Shown here: one piece after another, positions 38,363-47,728 of the stretch | How positions within the stretch are numbered: the stretch's first letter is position 1 | How the letters are laid out: every line of letters begins with the position of its first letter | Source of the DNA: Streptomyces graminofaciens | Lineage (GTDB): Bacteria > Actinomycetota > Actinomycetes > Streptomycetales > Streptomycetaceae | NCBI RefSeq assembly: GCF_030294945.1 | Contig: NZ_AP018448.1 | Coordinates: 1,922,001-1,986,000, forward strand | DNA: 64,000 nt | Direction of reading: 5' to 3' | Translations under genes and position numbers: made by a program | Notes under the pieces: generated by a model | Databases searched by the model: none | What the model was told of the DNA's origin: nothing | The model's input: the letters and a program-made list of their open reading frames with translations, nothing else

Positions 38363-39369
38363 CGGAAAACCCGTCGTTGCCATTGGGTGAAGGCCTCCAC
38401 AGGATCGCCGTCCCTGCCCCAGGGCCACGAGGTGACGATGCCGTCGAGCTTGACGAACACACGTCCGGCATCCTGCAGGCGGTCCGCCTTGGCGAGCGCG
38501 TACGCGAGCAAGTTGAGGTCGGCGAGTGCGGCCGCAGTGCCCAGGAAGCCCGGACTCAGCAATTCCTCCAACGATCGGTCCAGAGTCCGCACCGCATCCG
38601 GTTGGGACCAGTAGCGAGAGGCCTCCAACTGTGACACCAGTCCGACCTGTCCGAGACGCCGGTGGTAGAGCAGCACACCGGCCGTGAGTGGCAGGGAAAT
38701 CGCCGGAGCATCCGAAGGCATCTCCGCTCTCATGCTGTCCACGAACGCGAGGAGGTCCGTCAGCGATCCCTGCTCCGCCGGAGAGAGGTAACCGAGCGCC
38801 TCGAGGCACGCGGCCCGATTCCAGGGGTCACGCGACCTGACCTCCGACCATGTCGGCAGCAGGGCAGAACGCGGCTGCCCGTCAAGGCGGAGCAGCCCGA
38901 GCCTGATCACCCACGGCATGGGGTCGTACGGCCGTAGACCGGCTGCCAGAGTGCAGAGGTCCAATGTTCCCCGCACATCGATCAGCGAAGCACCCGCAGA
39001 CCAGCTCGGGTCGGCTGCAGCGCGGCGCAGCCAGGTCCACTGAGACCACGCCCGTAGAACCAGAGCATCGGGGTCCCGAGGCCGCCGGTCATGCCAGTGA
39101 CGCGCCACGGAGAAGGCCGGGCCGGAAAGAACGCTGAGTCGATGGGCCCGCCGGTCCCAGTCCTCACCGGTCTCCCGCAGCAATTGCTGCACGGAGAGGA
39201 GGTCCGTGTCAGGTTGACCTATCATCCTCGACGTCGTGAGTCGGGCACGAAGCCTGCCGAGCGGAACGTCGTCCAACTCCGGCGCCAACCGCGGTCTGTC
39301 CAATCCTCTACGCCTGCGTATTCTCAACGGTCTCCCCCTGTGAGAGCGCCCCGCTCTCCTCTTGCGCAT
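38359..39369 (-). CDS. Hypothetical helical protein coupled to the MarR gene
   Basis: Up to 336 residues; the first 45 are arginine-rich and may not be translated (the next ATG is at 39226, with weak support for either). The body is alpha-helical, TPR-like in feel (TGEDWDRRAHRLSVLSG, SWLRRAAADPSWSAG-like segments, DPWNRAACLEALGYLSPAEQ). No family recognised. It overlaps the MarR start by 4 bp, so the two form an operon. Confidence 0.65.
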   Translation of the reverse strand: MRKRRAGRSHRGRPLRIRRRRGLDRPRLAPELDDVPLGRLRARLTTSRMIGQPDTDLLSVQQLLRETGEDWDRRAHRLSVLSGPAFSVARHWHDRRPRDPDALVLRAWSQWTWLRRAAADPSWSAGASLIDVRGTLDLCTLAAGLRPYDPMPWVIRLGLLRLDGQPRSALLPTWSEVRSRDPWNRAACLEALGYLSPAEQGSLTDLLAFVDSMRAEMPSDAPAISLPLTAGVLLYHRRLGQVGLVSQLEASRYWSQPDAVRTLDRSLEELLSPGFLGTAAALADLNLLAYALAKADRLQDAGRVFVKLDGIVTSWPWGRDGDPVEAFTQWQRRVFR

Positions 39370-39640
39370 TCTGGCGGCGGTCGTGTTCCCGCCGGAAGAT
39401 CAGCGCTTGCGCCGGCCTGTCCCGTCCGCGAGCTGCGGTGGCACCGCGAACGGGTCCACGCACCGAGATCGGCGAGAGGCAGGGACATCCCTGCCTCTCG
39501 GTAGCCTCAGCGTCGGAAGCTTTCCGGTGCGACAGGACCACCCCGAAGCCGACCGCCGACCACCGGCGTAGCTCCTGCCGCCGTACCAGCTTGGTCAGCG
39601 CTACGCGCGCTACGCGGACAGCCGTCACCTCCTGCTCGTC
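39370..39640. other. Intergenic region with terminator
   Basis: 271 bp between xdhC and the helical hypothetical gene, both on the minus strand. Apart from the hairpin at 39473-39500 I see nothing supported here. Confidence 0.4.
39473..39500 (-). terminator. 13-bp perfect hairpin downstream of xdhC
   Basis: 39473-39485 pairs perfectly with 39488-39500 with almost no loop. It lies about 140 bp after the xdhC stop and marks the end of that transcript. Confidence 0.6.
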
Positions 39641-40771
39641 TCAGCGTCCGACCAGGGGCCGTCGCGCCGCATGCACGGGACCGTCCAAGCTGGTCAGTGG
39701 CAGTCCACTGCCACGTCTGCGGAGCGCCACGATCTCGGCGACGATGGACAAGGCGGCCTCCTCCGGCCCCCGGCCACCCAGATCGAGGCCGATCGGCGAA
39801 CGCAGCCTGGCAAGCTCGTCCTCCGTCACACCCGCCTCGCGCAGGCGCACGAGCCGGTCCTCGTGGGTACGGCGGCTACCCAGCGCTCCGATGTAGCCCG
39901 CTGGGCTGCGCAGAGCCGTCCGGAGCAGCGGCACGTCGAACTTGGCGTCGTGTGTGAGGACGCACACCACAGTGCTCGCGTCGACACGCTCGCCCTGGCT
40001 GTCGAACCACCGGTGAGGCCAGTCCACGACGACGTCATGGGCTTCCGGAAAACGCTCCTTCGTGGCGAAGACGGGGCGTGCGTCGCACACCGTCACCCGG
40101 TACCCGAGGAGCGCTCCGAAAGCGACCAGGGGCCGGGCGAACTCTGCGGCTCCGAACACCAGCATCCGTGGCGGCGGGGCCAGCGACTGCACCAGAAGCT
40201 CGGTCGCCGGTGCACAGTGCGGATCACCGGATTCCTGATCCCCACCGACACGGACGCTGCCGCTTGCTCCTCGGGCCAGCAGCCCCTCGGCCGCGTGAAC
40301 GGCCGCACGGTCGAGCTCGGCCGCTCCCAGTGTTCCGCTGATTCCCCGCAGGCCGACCGCCATGGCGGCGCCTGGCCGGACACCGCCGTCGAGCACGGTG
40401 ACAAGCGCGACGGGCAGTCCTTCCGCCGCGTCGGCCGCGACTCTGGCCGCCGGCACGTCGCCGGACGCCTCGCGCACGAAGACGTCGATCGTCCCTCCGC
40501 ACGTCAGTCCCACCGAGAAAGCGTCGTCGTCACTGACCCCGTAGCGCTGCCGGGCGGGCGGGCCGCCCGCCAGCACGTCGTGTGCCAGTTCGCAGACGGC
40601 GGCCTCCACGCATCCTCCGGACACGCTGCCCACGACCCGGCCGCTGTCGCTGATGAGCATCGAGGAGCCGGCAGGATGCGGGGCGGAACCCCAGGCGTTT
40701 ACGACGCTGGCCATCGCGAAACGGACACCGTCCCGCTGCCAGATGGCTGCCTCTTCCAGAACGTGCCGCAT
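39641..40771 (-). CDS. xdhC: XdhC/CoxF-family molybdenum hydroxylase maturation factor
   Basis: 376 residues from ATG 40771 (GAGGTGA upstream). The N-terminal XdhC/CoxI motif VVNAWGSAPHPAGSSMLI followed by GSVSGGCVEAAV and a C-terminal Rossmann domain with LVFGAAEFARPLV and YIGALGSRRTHEDRL are diagnostic. Such proteins bind molybdenum cofactor and insert the terminal sulfido ligand into xanthine-dehydrogenase-family enzymes. It is followed upstream by the hydrolase gene on the same strand and serves the two Mo-hydroxylase large subunits of this island. Confidence 0.9.
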   Translation of the reverse strand: MRHVLEEAAIWQRDGVRFAMASVVNAWGSAPHPAGSSMLISDSGRVVGSVSGGCVEAAVCELAHDVLAGGPPARQRYGVSDDDAFSVGLTCGGTIDVFVREASGDVPAARVAADAAEGLPVALVTVLDGGVRPGAAMAVGLRGISGTLGAAELDRAAVHAAEGLLARGASGSVRVGGDQESGDPHCAPATELLVQSLAPPPRMLVFGAAEFARPLVAFGALLGYRVTVCDARPVFATKERFPEAHDVVVDWPHRWFDSQGERVDASTVVCVLTHDAKFDVPLLRTALRSPAGYIGALGSRRTHEDRLVRLREAGVTEDELARLRSPIGLDLGGRGPEEAALSIVAEIVALRRRGSGLPLTSLDGPVHAARRPLVGR

Positions 40772-40851
40772 GGGAATCACCTCGTTTCGTACCCGCCCGC
40801 CGCAACCCGGCAGGTTGGCGCAACGGACCTAGTGATGGATCCTGCCGATCG

Positions 40852-41922
40852 TCAGCAGGTGGTGCCCAGACGGTCCGCCAGCCAGTCGGCCATCCGCAGC
40901 CGCGGCTCCGGGCCGAGGTTGTGGCAGCAGTGGTCGCCTTCCGGCTCGATGTCGATCTCCAACTGGGCGTTCACGGCGTGCTCGACCAGCACGTCGATCT
41001 CGGAGTCGGGTATCTCGTCGAGGGAGCCGTGCAGCACGTAGGTCGGAACCTTCAGCTGGTGCAGCACCGGCCGGGAGTCGAGGTTCTTGCACACGAACTC
41101 GCGTGCCTCGTCCATGGTCTTCATCGCGCTCACGTACTGCCAGCTTGCCTTGGTCATCGGTGTCTCGGTGTCCCACCCGTCCATGTCGACGAACCCGCCC
41201 CAGGACACGCAGGCGACAAAACGGGGATCCAGGCTGGCACTGCGCAGCGCGTAATAGCCTCCGAGGCTACGGCCGAGTACGGCAATGCGTGTCGAGTCGA
41301 TCCGAGGGTCGGCCACGAGAGCGTCCACCACCTTCGAGGTGTACCGCTCGTAGTCGCCTCGCAGCGGAGTCTCGGGGAACATCTCGCCCTGGCCGGGACC
41401 GTCGAAGGTCGCGATCGCCATGCCTCGCTCCAGCAGGAGTTCCTCGAAGCGGAAACTCTCCTCCTTCGTCGACTCCAGTCCGCCGAGAAGCACGACGCAC
41501 GGCTGGGGGGATTCGGCGCCCCGAGGGACACGGATGTAGCCGGGGATGGACGTGTCGTCGATGGGCAGGTCGAACCGCTCCGCCGGCGGGTCCAGCAGGG
41601 GCGCCGCGCGGCGGTACAGTTCCGCCTTCCGCTCCTGCCCGCGCTGTCGCCGCTCGTCGAACCACAGGAACTGGCCGTACTGCGCGGCCAGCGATCCCGT
41701 CAGGAGCAGTTCGGCCGCCGTGCGGCGATGTCCCGCGAGGAGGGCGGCGTCAGCCAGCTGCTCGTAGCGGTCGGCAGTGGCCATCCAGTGGTCGAACCAC
41801 GACACGTCGCCGCTCCTGTCGCGAGCTGCGACCAGGTCCGCGTACGGAATCCCGTCGAGGAGAAGACGCCCCCAGTTGAGCATCTCCTGTTCCGGCGTGG
41901 GGTTGGTGACAAGCTCTGCCAC
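40852..41922 (-). CDS. 2,6-dihydroxypseudooxynicotine hydrolase-like C-C hydrolase
   Basis: 356 residues. An N-terminal helical cap domain precedes an alpha/beta-hydrolase core: GRSLGG with nucleophile S219, HGSLDEIPDSE with D302 and EGDHCCHNLG with H331. From memory, the triad of the pAO1 enzyme (DHPONH) is S217, D300 and H329, which is the same spacing offset by two. That enzyme splits 2,6-dihydroxypseudooxynicotine into 2,6-dihydroxypyridine and 4-methylaminobutyrate. The gene is divergent from a Mo-hydroxylase large subunit, as expected for sequential steps. Related hydrolases act on other acyl-aromatics, so the substrate is inferred from context. Confidence 0.8.
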   Translation of the reverse strand: MAELVTNPTPEQEMLNWGRLLLDGIPYADLVAARDRSGDVSWFDHWMATADRYEQLADAALLAGHRRTAAELLLTGSLAAQYGQFLWFDERRQRGQERKAELYRRAAPLLDPPAERFDLPIDDTSIPGYIRVPRGAESPQPCVVLLGGLESTKEESFRFEELLLERGMAIATFDGPGQGEMFPETPLRGDYERYTSKVVDALVADPRIDSTRIAVLGRSLGGYYALRSASLDPRFVACVSWGGFVDMDGWDTETPMTKASWQYVSAMKTMDEAREFVCKNLDSRPVLHQLKVPTYVLHGSLDEIPDSEIDVLVEHAVNAQLEIDIEPEGDHCCHNLGPEPRLRMADWLADRLGTTC

Positions 41923-42152
41923 GAGGGTGTCCTTCCGCCTGCCTGCCTCCCGAGGCGGGGCTCAGGTGTGCAGGCCGTGTAGACCGTGCTCGTCGGTGGC
42001 ACGGCGCTGCGCCAGTATCAGAGCTGCGTCGTCACGGGCGATCCTGCAATTGCCTGACAACTTGGCCGCGAGCTGTCCGGATTCCGAAAAGGCCCACTCC
42101 GCCGTCACTTCCGATAATCGAGTCATCCCATATCGCAGGAGGAGCGCCTTCC
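41923..42152. promoter_or_regulatory. Divergent promoter region between the C-C hydrolase and Mo-hydroxylase genes
   Basis: 230 bp that must contain both promoters. A 54-residue minus-strand frame (42126 to 41962) ends with RDDAALILAQRRAT, resembling the tail of a SpoIIE phosphatase; I take it as a fragment or chance frame, not a gene. GGAGGAG at 42140 is the ribosome binding site of the Mo-hydroxylase gene. Confidence 0.4.
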
Positions 42153-44504
42153 ATGAGTCTGTCGAACACCTCGAGCATGGATCCGCAGCCCCGGCGTCAT
42201 GTCGGCGCCCGCACACCACGCCGCGAGGACTCGCGCCTGCTGCGGGGCCAAGGCGCGTTCGTGGACGACATCGACATCACGGGCCAGCTGTTCATGCGGG
42301 TCGTGCGCGCCTCCGTCGCGCACGCCCGGATCACCTCGATCGACGCGTCGGCAGCGCGCATCCTTCCCGGAGTGCACCTGGTGCTCACCGGGGAGGATGT
42401 GCGGGAGCTGGGCCCGGTGCGGCTGGAGGAGCTGGGCTACCACGACCTGTTCCCCCACCTCGAGGAGTACAGTCATCCGGTCCTGCCCACCGACAGGGTC
42501 CTCTACGTGGGTCAGCCGGTGGCCGCGGTCATCGCCGAGGACCCGTACCTGGCCGAGGACGCGGCCGAGCTCGTCGAGGTCGACTACGAGGAGCTGCCCG
42601 TGGTGCTCGACCCGGTGGAAGCCGTAAGCGGTGGTGCGTCCCTCCATGCGCTGGGGAACGAGCCGGCTTCCTTCGTCAAGGAGTACGGGCAGGTCGAGCG
42701 GGCCTTCGCCGAGGCGGCCCATGTGGTGCGCGGTGAGTTCCGGATCGGGCGGCACAGCGGCATCCCGATGGAGACGCGCGGGTTTGTCGTCGAGCCCGTG
42801 CCGGGGCGTGACCAGCTGTGGGTGTGGGGGGCGGTCCACGTGCACGACTGCCGTCGCATCATGGCCCGTATGCTCGGGATGCCGCTGACGAGCATCCGGA
42901 TGCGGCACACCGACATCGGGGGCAACTTCGGCGTCCGCGGTGGCGTCTTTGCCGAGCACCTTCTCGTCGCCCACGCCGCACGCAAGCTGGGCCGTCCTGT
43001 GAAGTGGATCGAGGACCGCGTCGAGCACATGGTGGCGATCGCACATGCCCGCGAGCAGGTGCACCGGATGGAGGGCGCGTTCGACGCCGAAGGGCGCCTG
43101 CTGGCGCTGCGCGACGAGATCTGGCACAACCACGGCGCCTTTCTGCGTCAGGCTGAGCCGCTGGTCAGTGACATCACCGCGGGCATGGTCGTGGGTCCGT
43201 ACCGCATCCCTGCCTACCGGGCGGAACTGCATGCCGTGATCACCAACAAGACACCCCTGGCCGCCTACCGTGCGCCGGGACGGTACGAGGGCACTTTCGC
43301 GCGCGAGCGACTGTTCGACCTGGCTGCACAAGAGATCGGGATCGACCCTGTCGAACTGCGGTTGAGGAATGTGCTCACTGCCTCCGACCTGCCCTGGGAA
43401 CCGGGGCTTGAGATCGCCTTCGAGCCCTATCTGTTCAACTCCGGGGATGTCCTCGACCACATGCGCAAGGCGCTCGACGCGGCTGACTACGGGGCGTGGC
43501 GGGAGGAGGCCCGTCGGCTCAGAGAGGAGGGACGGATCGTCGGCAACGGGATCGGCCTCCTCATGGACAAGGCGGGCCTCGGCCTGTACGAAACCGCCGA
43601 CGTGGAGGTCGACGGCACGGGGCGGGTCCGGGTCCTGACGGGAGCGTCCTCGGTGGGCCAGGGCATCGAGACGGTGCTGGCCCAGATCGTGGCCGACGAG
43701 CTCGGCGTCGACCCGCAGGACATCGACGTCATGCACGGCGACACGGATCTGGTGCCCGACGGGGTCGGCTCCTGGTCCAGCCGTTCCACGGTCCTCGCCG
43801 GAGGCGCGGCTCGCGCCGCGGCCCAGAAAGCCCTGGCCAAGGCTGTGCGCGTGGCTGGCCGGCTGTTGGAGGTGGACACCACGGAGCTTCAGGCGACGAG
43901 CGGCAGGATCGAGGTCGTCGGCAAGCCGGACCAGTACCTCACGCTCGCCCAGATCGCAGAGCGCTGGGACGGCTGGAGTGCCCGCGCCGTCGGAGACGAA
44001 CCCGGTTTGCATGCCTCGGCGGTCTACCTCGACGAGCACATGAATTACCCGTACGGCATCACCCTCGTCCAGCTGGAGATCGACCCGACGACCGGTGGGC
44101 ATACCATTCGCCGGTTCTTCGTGAGTACCGAAGCGGGAAAGATGATCAATCCGCTCACCACTGAGGGGCAGATCATCGGTGCTGCGGCTCAGGGCATCGG
44201 CGGCGCGCTGTTCGAGGAGTTCCAGTACGACGAACAGGGGCAGCCGCTGTCGACCTCGTTCATGGACTACCTGCTGCCTGGAGCCGGAGAGGTGCCGTCC
44301 GTGCAGTTCTTCGTCACGGAGGACGCCCCCACTCCGGACAACCCGCTGGGCGCCAAGGGTCTCGGAGAGGTGGGGCTGATCGCGGTGGGAGCCGCAGTGG
44401 CCGGGGCCATCGACGACGCGCTGGGCGGCGAGTTCCGCGTGCGGCGCATCCCGGTCCACCCGCAGGACCTGTTCGAGCTCAGCCGTGAAGCCGGTGAGCG
44501 GTGA
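42153..44504 (+). CDS. Molybdenum hydroxylase large subunit (CoxL/KdhL type)
   Basis: 783 residues of the xanthine dehydrogenase/aerobic CO dehydrogenase large-subunit family. N-terminal domain from GARTPRREDSRLLRGQGAFVDDI, Mo-pterin-binding segments THDIGGNFGVRGG-like HTDIGGNFGVRGG and LAAYRAPGRYEGTFARE, and the catalytic glutamate region GAKGLGEVGLI near the C-terminus. The CoxL-specific selenocysteine-type loop is absent, so it is a hydroxylase, not a CO dehydrogenase. Placed beside the DHPON hydrolase it is a good candidate for the ketone dehydrogenase (KDH) large subunit. No medium or small subunit lies beside it. Confidence 0.85.
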   Translation: MSLSNTSSMDPQPRRHVGARTPRREDSRLLRGQGAFVDDIDITGQLFMRVVRASVAHARITSIDASAARILPGVHLVLTGEDVRELGPVRLEELGYHDLFPHLEEYSHPVLPTDRVLYVGQPVAAVIAEDPYLAEDAAELVEVDYEELPVVLDPVEAVSGGASLHALGNEPASFVKEYGQVERAFAEAAHVVRGEFRIGRHSGIPMETRGFVVEPVPGRDQLWVWGAVHVHDCRRIMARMLGMPLTSIRMRHTDIGGNFGVRGGVFAEHLLVAHAARKLGRPVKWIEDRVEHMVAIAHAREQVHRMEGAFDAEGRLLALRDEIWHNHGAFLRQAEPLVSDITAGMVVGPYRIPAYRAELHAVITNKTPLAAYRAPGRYEGTFARERLFDLAAQEIGIDPVELRLRNVLTASDLPWEPGLEIAFEPYLFNSGDVLDHMRKALDAADYGAWREEARRLREEGRIVGNGIGLLMDKAGLGLYETADVEVDGTGRVRVLTGASSVGQGIETVLAQIVADELGVDPQDIDVMHGDTDLVPDGVGSWSSRSTVLAGGAARAAAQKALAKAVRVAGRLLEVDTTELQATSGRIEVVGKPDQYLTLAQIAERWDGWSARAVGDEPGLHASAVYLDEHMNYPYGITLVQLEIDPTTGGHTIRRFFVSTEAGKMINPLTTEGQIIGAAAQGIGGALFEEFQYDEQGQPLSTSFMDYLLPGAGEVPSVQFFVTEDAPTPDNPLGAKGLGEVGLIAVGAAVAGAIDDALGGEFRVRRIPVHPQDLFELSREAGER

Positions 44505-45253
44505 ACGGCGAGGTGCCGGGGCTCTGGGAAGGAGACCTCCCGAGGGACGTCTCCGACGTGGTGGCGCATGACCCGAGGGTGGTCACCGTCTGGTCCGACA
44601 TCGGCTGTCCCTGGGCCTCGCTGGCTGTGCATGTGCTTCGTTCCAGGGCGGTCGACGTGGGCGTGCCGCTCTTCATCGACCACCGCGCATTCCCACTGGA
44701 GCTGTTCAACCAGCGCCCGACACCGAAACCGGTCCTCGACATGGAGATCGTCGCGATCGCGGGCCTCGTCCCCGAAGTCGGCTGGCGGCTGTGGCAGGAG
44801 CCTGAGGCGGCCTATGCCGTCACCACCCTCCCGGCCATGGCCGCGGTCCAGGCGGCCAAAGACCCCGGAGTGGGAGGATTGCGCGCGAGCGACGAACTGG
44901 ACGCGGCGCTCCGCGAGGCGTTCTACCGGGAGAACCGGTGCATCAGCGTCCACGCCGAGATACTGGCCGCGGCTGACCGGTGTCCCTCTGTCGACCTTGC
45001 GGCGCTTGAACGGGCCTTGAAGCAGGGTGCGGGCCAGCGGGCCGTTTTCGAGCACTGGAGGACCGCCCAAGGCCCTTCTGTGCAAGGCAGTCCCCACCTC
45101 TTTGTGCAACACCGGTATTCCGCGCACAATCCTGGGGTCGACTACCACTGGACGGGGCGGCCGGGACACGGTTTTCCACGGTTCGAGCGCTACGACCCGG
45201 GCTGGGCGGACGACGTACTGGGACTCGTCGCTGCCGGGCCGCAGGTCGACTGA
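44501..45253 (+). CDS. DsbA-family thioredoxin-fold protein
   Basis: 250 residues from a GTG overlapping the preceding stop (GTGA), hence coupled to the Mo-hydroxylase. VVTVWSDIGCPWASLAVHVL is the DsbA/HCCA-isomerase active-site region with a single Cys (CPWA), and SPHLFVQHRYSAHNPG contains the cis-Pro-like position. Related proteins are FrnE-type oxidoreductases and glutathione- or mycothiol-dependent isomerases and nitroreductases. A role in isomerising a pathway intermediate or protecting the flavin/Mo enzymes is conceivable but not shown. Confidence 0.75.
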   Translation: MNGEVPGLWEGDLPRDVSDVVAHDPRVVTVWSDIGCPWASLAVHVLRSRAVDVGVPLFIDHRAFPLELFNQRPTPKPVLDMEIVAIAGLVPEVGWRLWQEPEAAYAVTTLPAMAAVQAAKDPGVGGLRASDELDAALREAFYRENRCISVHAEILAAADRCPSVDLAALERALKQGAGQRAVFEHWRTAQGPSVQGSPHLFVQHRYSAHNPGVDYHWTGRPGHGFPRFERYDPGWADDVLGLVAAGPQVD

Positions 45254-45277
45254 ACAACGACGTCCGGCTCAGAAGAC

Positions 45278-47629
45278 CTAGAGCGACTTGGGCCCATCGA
45301 ACGGCACCGCGCACCAGATCGTCTTCCCGCTCGGGCCGTATCGGGTTCCCCAGCGTTCCGTGAGCTGGGCGACGAGGAACAGTCCGCGTCCGCCCTCCTC
45401 CTCGTACCCGACCCGCCTCAGGTGGGGGGAGGTATGGCTGCCGTCCGACACTTCACAGATCAGGCCCAGAGCCTGGTCCACGATGAGCCGCAGCCTCACG
45501 GGAGCTCCGCCGTACCGGAGCGCGTTGGTCACCAGCTCGCTCACCACCAGTTCTACGACGAACGCCGTCTCCTCCAAGTCCCATGCGGCCACCTTCTCCA
45601 TTGCCAGGGCCCGGCACCGGGCAACGTTCGCGGGATCGTCGAGTACGTCCCAGCCGGCCACCCGGCTGTCGCTGAGCCGGTGCACGTGGGCCAGCAGGAG
45701 GGCCGCGTCGTCCCGAGAGGAACCCGGCACCACAGCAGAGACCGCCCTGTCGCAGGTTTCCTCCAGCGTGCGGGCAGATGCGCTGAGCGCATCGCGCAGT
45801 CCGCGCAGACCGACGTCGATGTCCTGGTCGTAGGCCTCCACCAGGCCGTCGGTGAAGAGGGCCAGGAGGCTGCCTTCGGCAAGGTCGAACTCGAAGCATT
45901 CGAAGGGCAGACCTCCCAGTCCCAGGGGCGGCCCTGCTGGTACGTCGACGATGTCCGCCCGGCCGTCGGGTGTCACCACTATCGGTGGCAGATGGCCGGC
46001 ACGAGCGACGGCGCAGCGCCCCGAGATCTGGTCGTAGACGGCGTACAGACACGTCGTCGCCACGGCCTGGTCCTTCTCGTCGCCCAGGGACTGGGCAACC
46101 ACCAGGTCGTCGAGCCTTGCGAGAAGCTCGTCCGGGGATAGGTCCAGAGCCGCGAGCGCCGCCACCGTGGTCCGTATACGTCCCATGGTGGCCGCAGCGT
46201 GTATGCCGTGCCCGACCACGTCACCCACGACCAGTCCGACACGGGCCCCGGAGAGTGGGATGACGTCGTACCAGTCCCCACCCACCCCGATCTGCCCGGG
46301 CGCGGGCAGGTAGCGGTGGGCGATGGCTACAGCCGGAGGTTGTGCGATGCTGAGCGGGAAAAGGGCGCGCTGGAGCGTCAGAGCGGCATCGTGTTCACGG
46401 GCATAGCGGCGTCCATTGTCCACACAGACAGCCGTACGGGACACCAGTTCATCGGCGACCTCAAGTTCGTCGTTACCGAACGGGTCCTCCGATGGGCTCC
46501 TTTCGAACATCACCAGACCGAGCACGGCGCCGCGCGCTCGCATCGGTACGGCGAGCACGTGATCACGCGCGACTGGACGGCCCTGGCTCAAGCAGCGGGC
46601 TTGCAGCGAGTCCGGCGGATACTCCACCCGGCGCGGCAGGGTGGTCCCCGCTCTGCCGTCGCCATGCGCCCGCTCTGCCACACGTCGCAGGTCGAAGGCT
46701 GCGGTGCCGCTCCGCTTGCCAGGTTCCCCGCCGGCGAGCACCGGTGCGGCCAAGTCCACTGTGACCGCGTGAGCGAACTCCGGGATGACCAGATCGGCCA
46801 GGTCACTCGCCGTACGGAGGATGTCCAGACTCTGTCCGATGGTGCCTCCGGCGCGGCTCAGCATGGCAAGGCGCCGCCGCATCACGTAGCGGTCGGTGAC
46901 GTCGACGGTCGTCTCGCACACCCCGAGGATCTTGCCGTCGGGGTCCTGCATCCGGAAGTACGAGCAGGACCAGATGTGCTCGTGATGGGGGTCGATGCGA
47001 GTGGAGCTGCGATAACTGACGTCGGCTACGGGCGTCCCGGTGCGCAGCACCTGCTCAATGATCTTCTCCAGCGGTGATACTGGCTGCCCGTCCTCGTCGA
47101 TGACCTCGCCCTGCGGAAGCAGATCCCTGATGTACCGTCCGCTGATTTCATCGACAGTCCAGCCGAAGTGCTTCTCCACAGCTGCGTTGAACCATGCCAC
47201 CCGCGCCTGAGGGTCGTACACGGCGATCATGACGGGTGACTGGGCGGTCAGTCCGGTCAGCAGCGCCTGCCCAGTGGCCCACTGACTGAGCTGGGGTGTC
47301 TTCGCCGCGGCGAGCAGCCATGCGGGTCCCTGTGCGCTGGAGGCCATCGGAGTGAGCGTGACGCCGACGCGGACAACCTCACCGTCCCGACGGGACGCGC
47401 ACCGGACCCCGTGCGTCTGCTGCGACTCCTCACCGCCGACGAGCCGCATGCCGTCGCCCAGGAGGACTCCGACATCGCGGCCCAGAGCCTCGTCCGACCT
47501 GTAGCCGAACAGTTCCTCGGCCGCCGGACTCCATCCGATGATTCTTCGTTCTGCGTCCAGGACCAGTGTCGCCGCCGCAGCCATGCCGAAGGGATCCTGT
47601 GCGGTTGGGGATCCGACATTGGAGCACAT
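45278..47629 (-). CDS. PAS-PAS-GAF-SpoIIE phosphatase with C-terminal histidine-kinase-like ATPase
   Basis: About 783 residues from ATG 47629 (no strong ribosome binding site; the frame is open to 47722). Order: PAS (AAAATLVLDAERRIIGWSPA), second PAS (VMIAVYDPQARVAWFNAAVE), GAF, PP2C/SpoIIE phosphatase with VGGDWYDVIPL and RDDAALLLAHVHR, then an anti-sigma-type HATPase (ELVVSELVTNALRYG and GGRGLFLVAQL). This combination is a Streptomyces stress-signalling protein that both dephosphorylates anti-anti-sigma factors and binds sigma or anti-anti-sigma partners. It is convergent with the DsbA gene (24 bp) and interrupts the catabolic genes. Confidence 0.9.
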   Translation of the reverse strand: MCSNVGSPTAQDPFGMAAAATLVLDAERRIIGWSPAAEELFGYRSDEALGRDVGVLLGDGMRLVGGEESQQTHGVRCASRRDGEVVRVGVTLTPMASSAQGPAWLLAAAKTPQLSQWATGQALLTGLTAQSPVMIAVYDPQARVAWFNAAVEKHFGWTVDEISGRYIRDLLPQGEVIDEDGQPVSPLEKIIEQVLRTGTPVADVSYRSSTRIDPHHEHIWSCSYFRMQDPDGKILGVCETTVDVTDRYVMRRRLAMLSRAGGTIGQSLDILRTASDLADLVIPEFAHAVTVDLAAPVLAGGEPGKRSGTAAFDLRRVAERAHGDGRAGTTLPRRVEYPPDSLQARCLSQGRPVARDHVLAVPMRARGAVLGLVMFERSPSEDPFGNDELEVADELVSRTAVCVDNGRRYAREHDAALTLQRALFPLSIAQPPAVAIAHRYLPAPGQIGVGGDWYDVIPLSGARVGLVVGDVVGHGIHAAATMGRIRTTVAALAALDLSPDELLARLDDLVVAQSLGDEKDQAVATTCLYAVYDQISGRCAVARAGHLPPIVVTPDGRADIVDVPAGPPLGLGGLPFECFEFDLAEGSLLALFTDGLVEAYDQDIDVGLRGLRDALSASARTLEETCDRAVSAVVPGSSRDDAALLLAHVHRLSDSRVAGWDVLDDPANVARCRALAMEKVAAWDLEETAFVVELVVSELVTNALRYGGAPVRLRLIVDQALGLICEVSDGSHTSPHLRRVGYEEEGGRGLFLVAQLTERWGTRYGPSGKTIWCAVPFDGPKSL

Positions 47630-47663
47630 TCCATAACAATATGACCTAACAGGCGGCGCCGGT

Positions 47664-47704
47664 GCCGTTTGGCGAGGTCGCGTGACGCGACCTCGCCAAA
47701 CGGC
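47664..47704 (-). terminator. Perfect 19-bp hairpin after the nicotine-oxidase-like gene
   Basis: 47664-47682 pairs perfectly with 47686-47704 around a 3-nt loop (TGA). It lies 25 bp past the end of the flavoenzyme gene and 35 bp before the phosphatase start, both on the minus strand, so it insulates the two transcripts. Confidence 0.85.
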
Positions 47705-47728
47705 TTTCCGTTCGAACGTCAAGGAGTG

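Noticed and set aside
41962..42126. Small minus-strand gene in the divergent promoter region
   Set aside because: 54 codons, only a tail-like similarity to SpoIIE phosphatases, and it would occupy the promoter; kept as a note only.
42153..44504. Carbon monoxide dehydrogenase large subunit
   Set aside because: The CO-dehydrogenase-specific active-site loop was not seen; the site reads AYRAPGRYEG, and neighbours fit N-heterocycle hydroxylation.
47664..47704. Perfect inverted repeat as an IS end
   Set aside because: Arms are separated by only 3 bp and lie between two genes on one strand; a terminator is the simpler reading.
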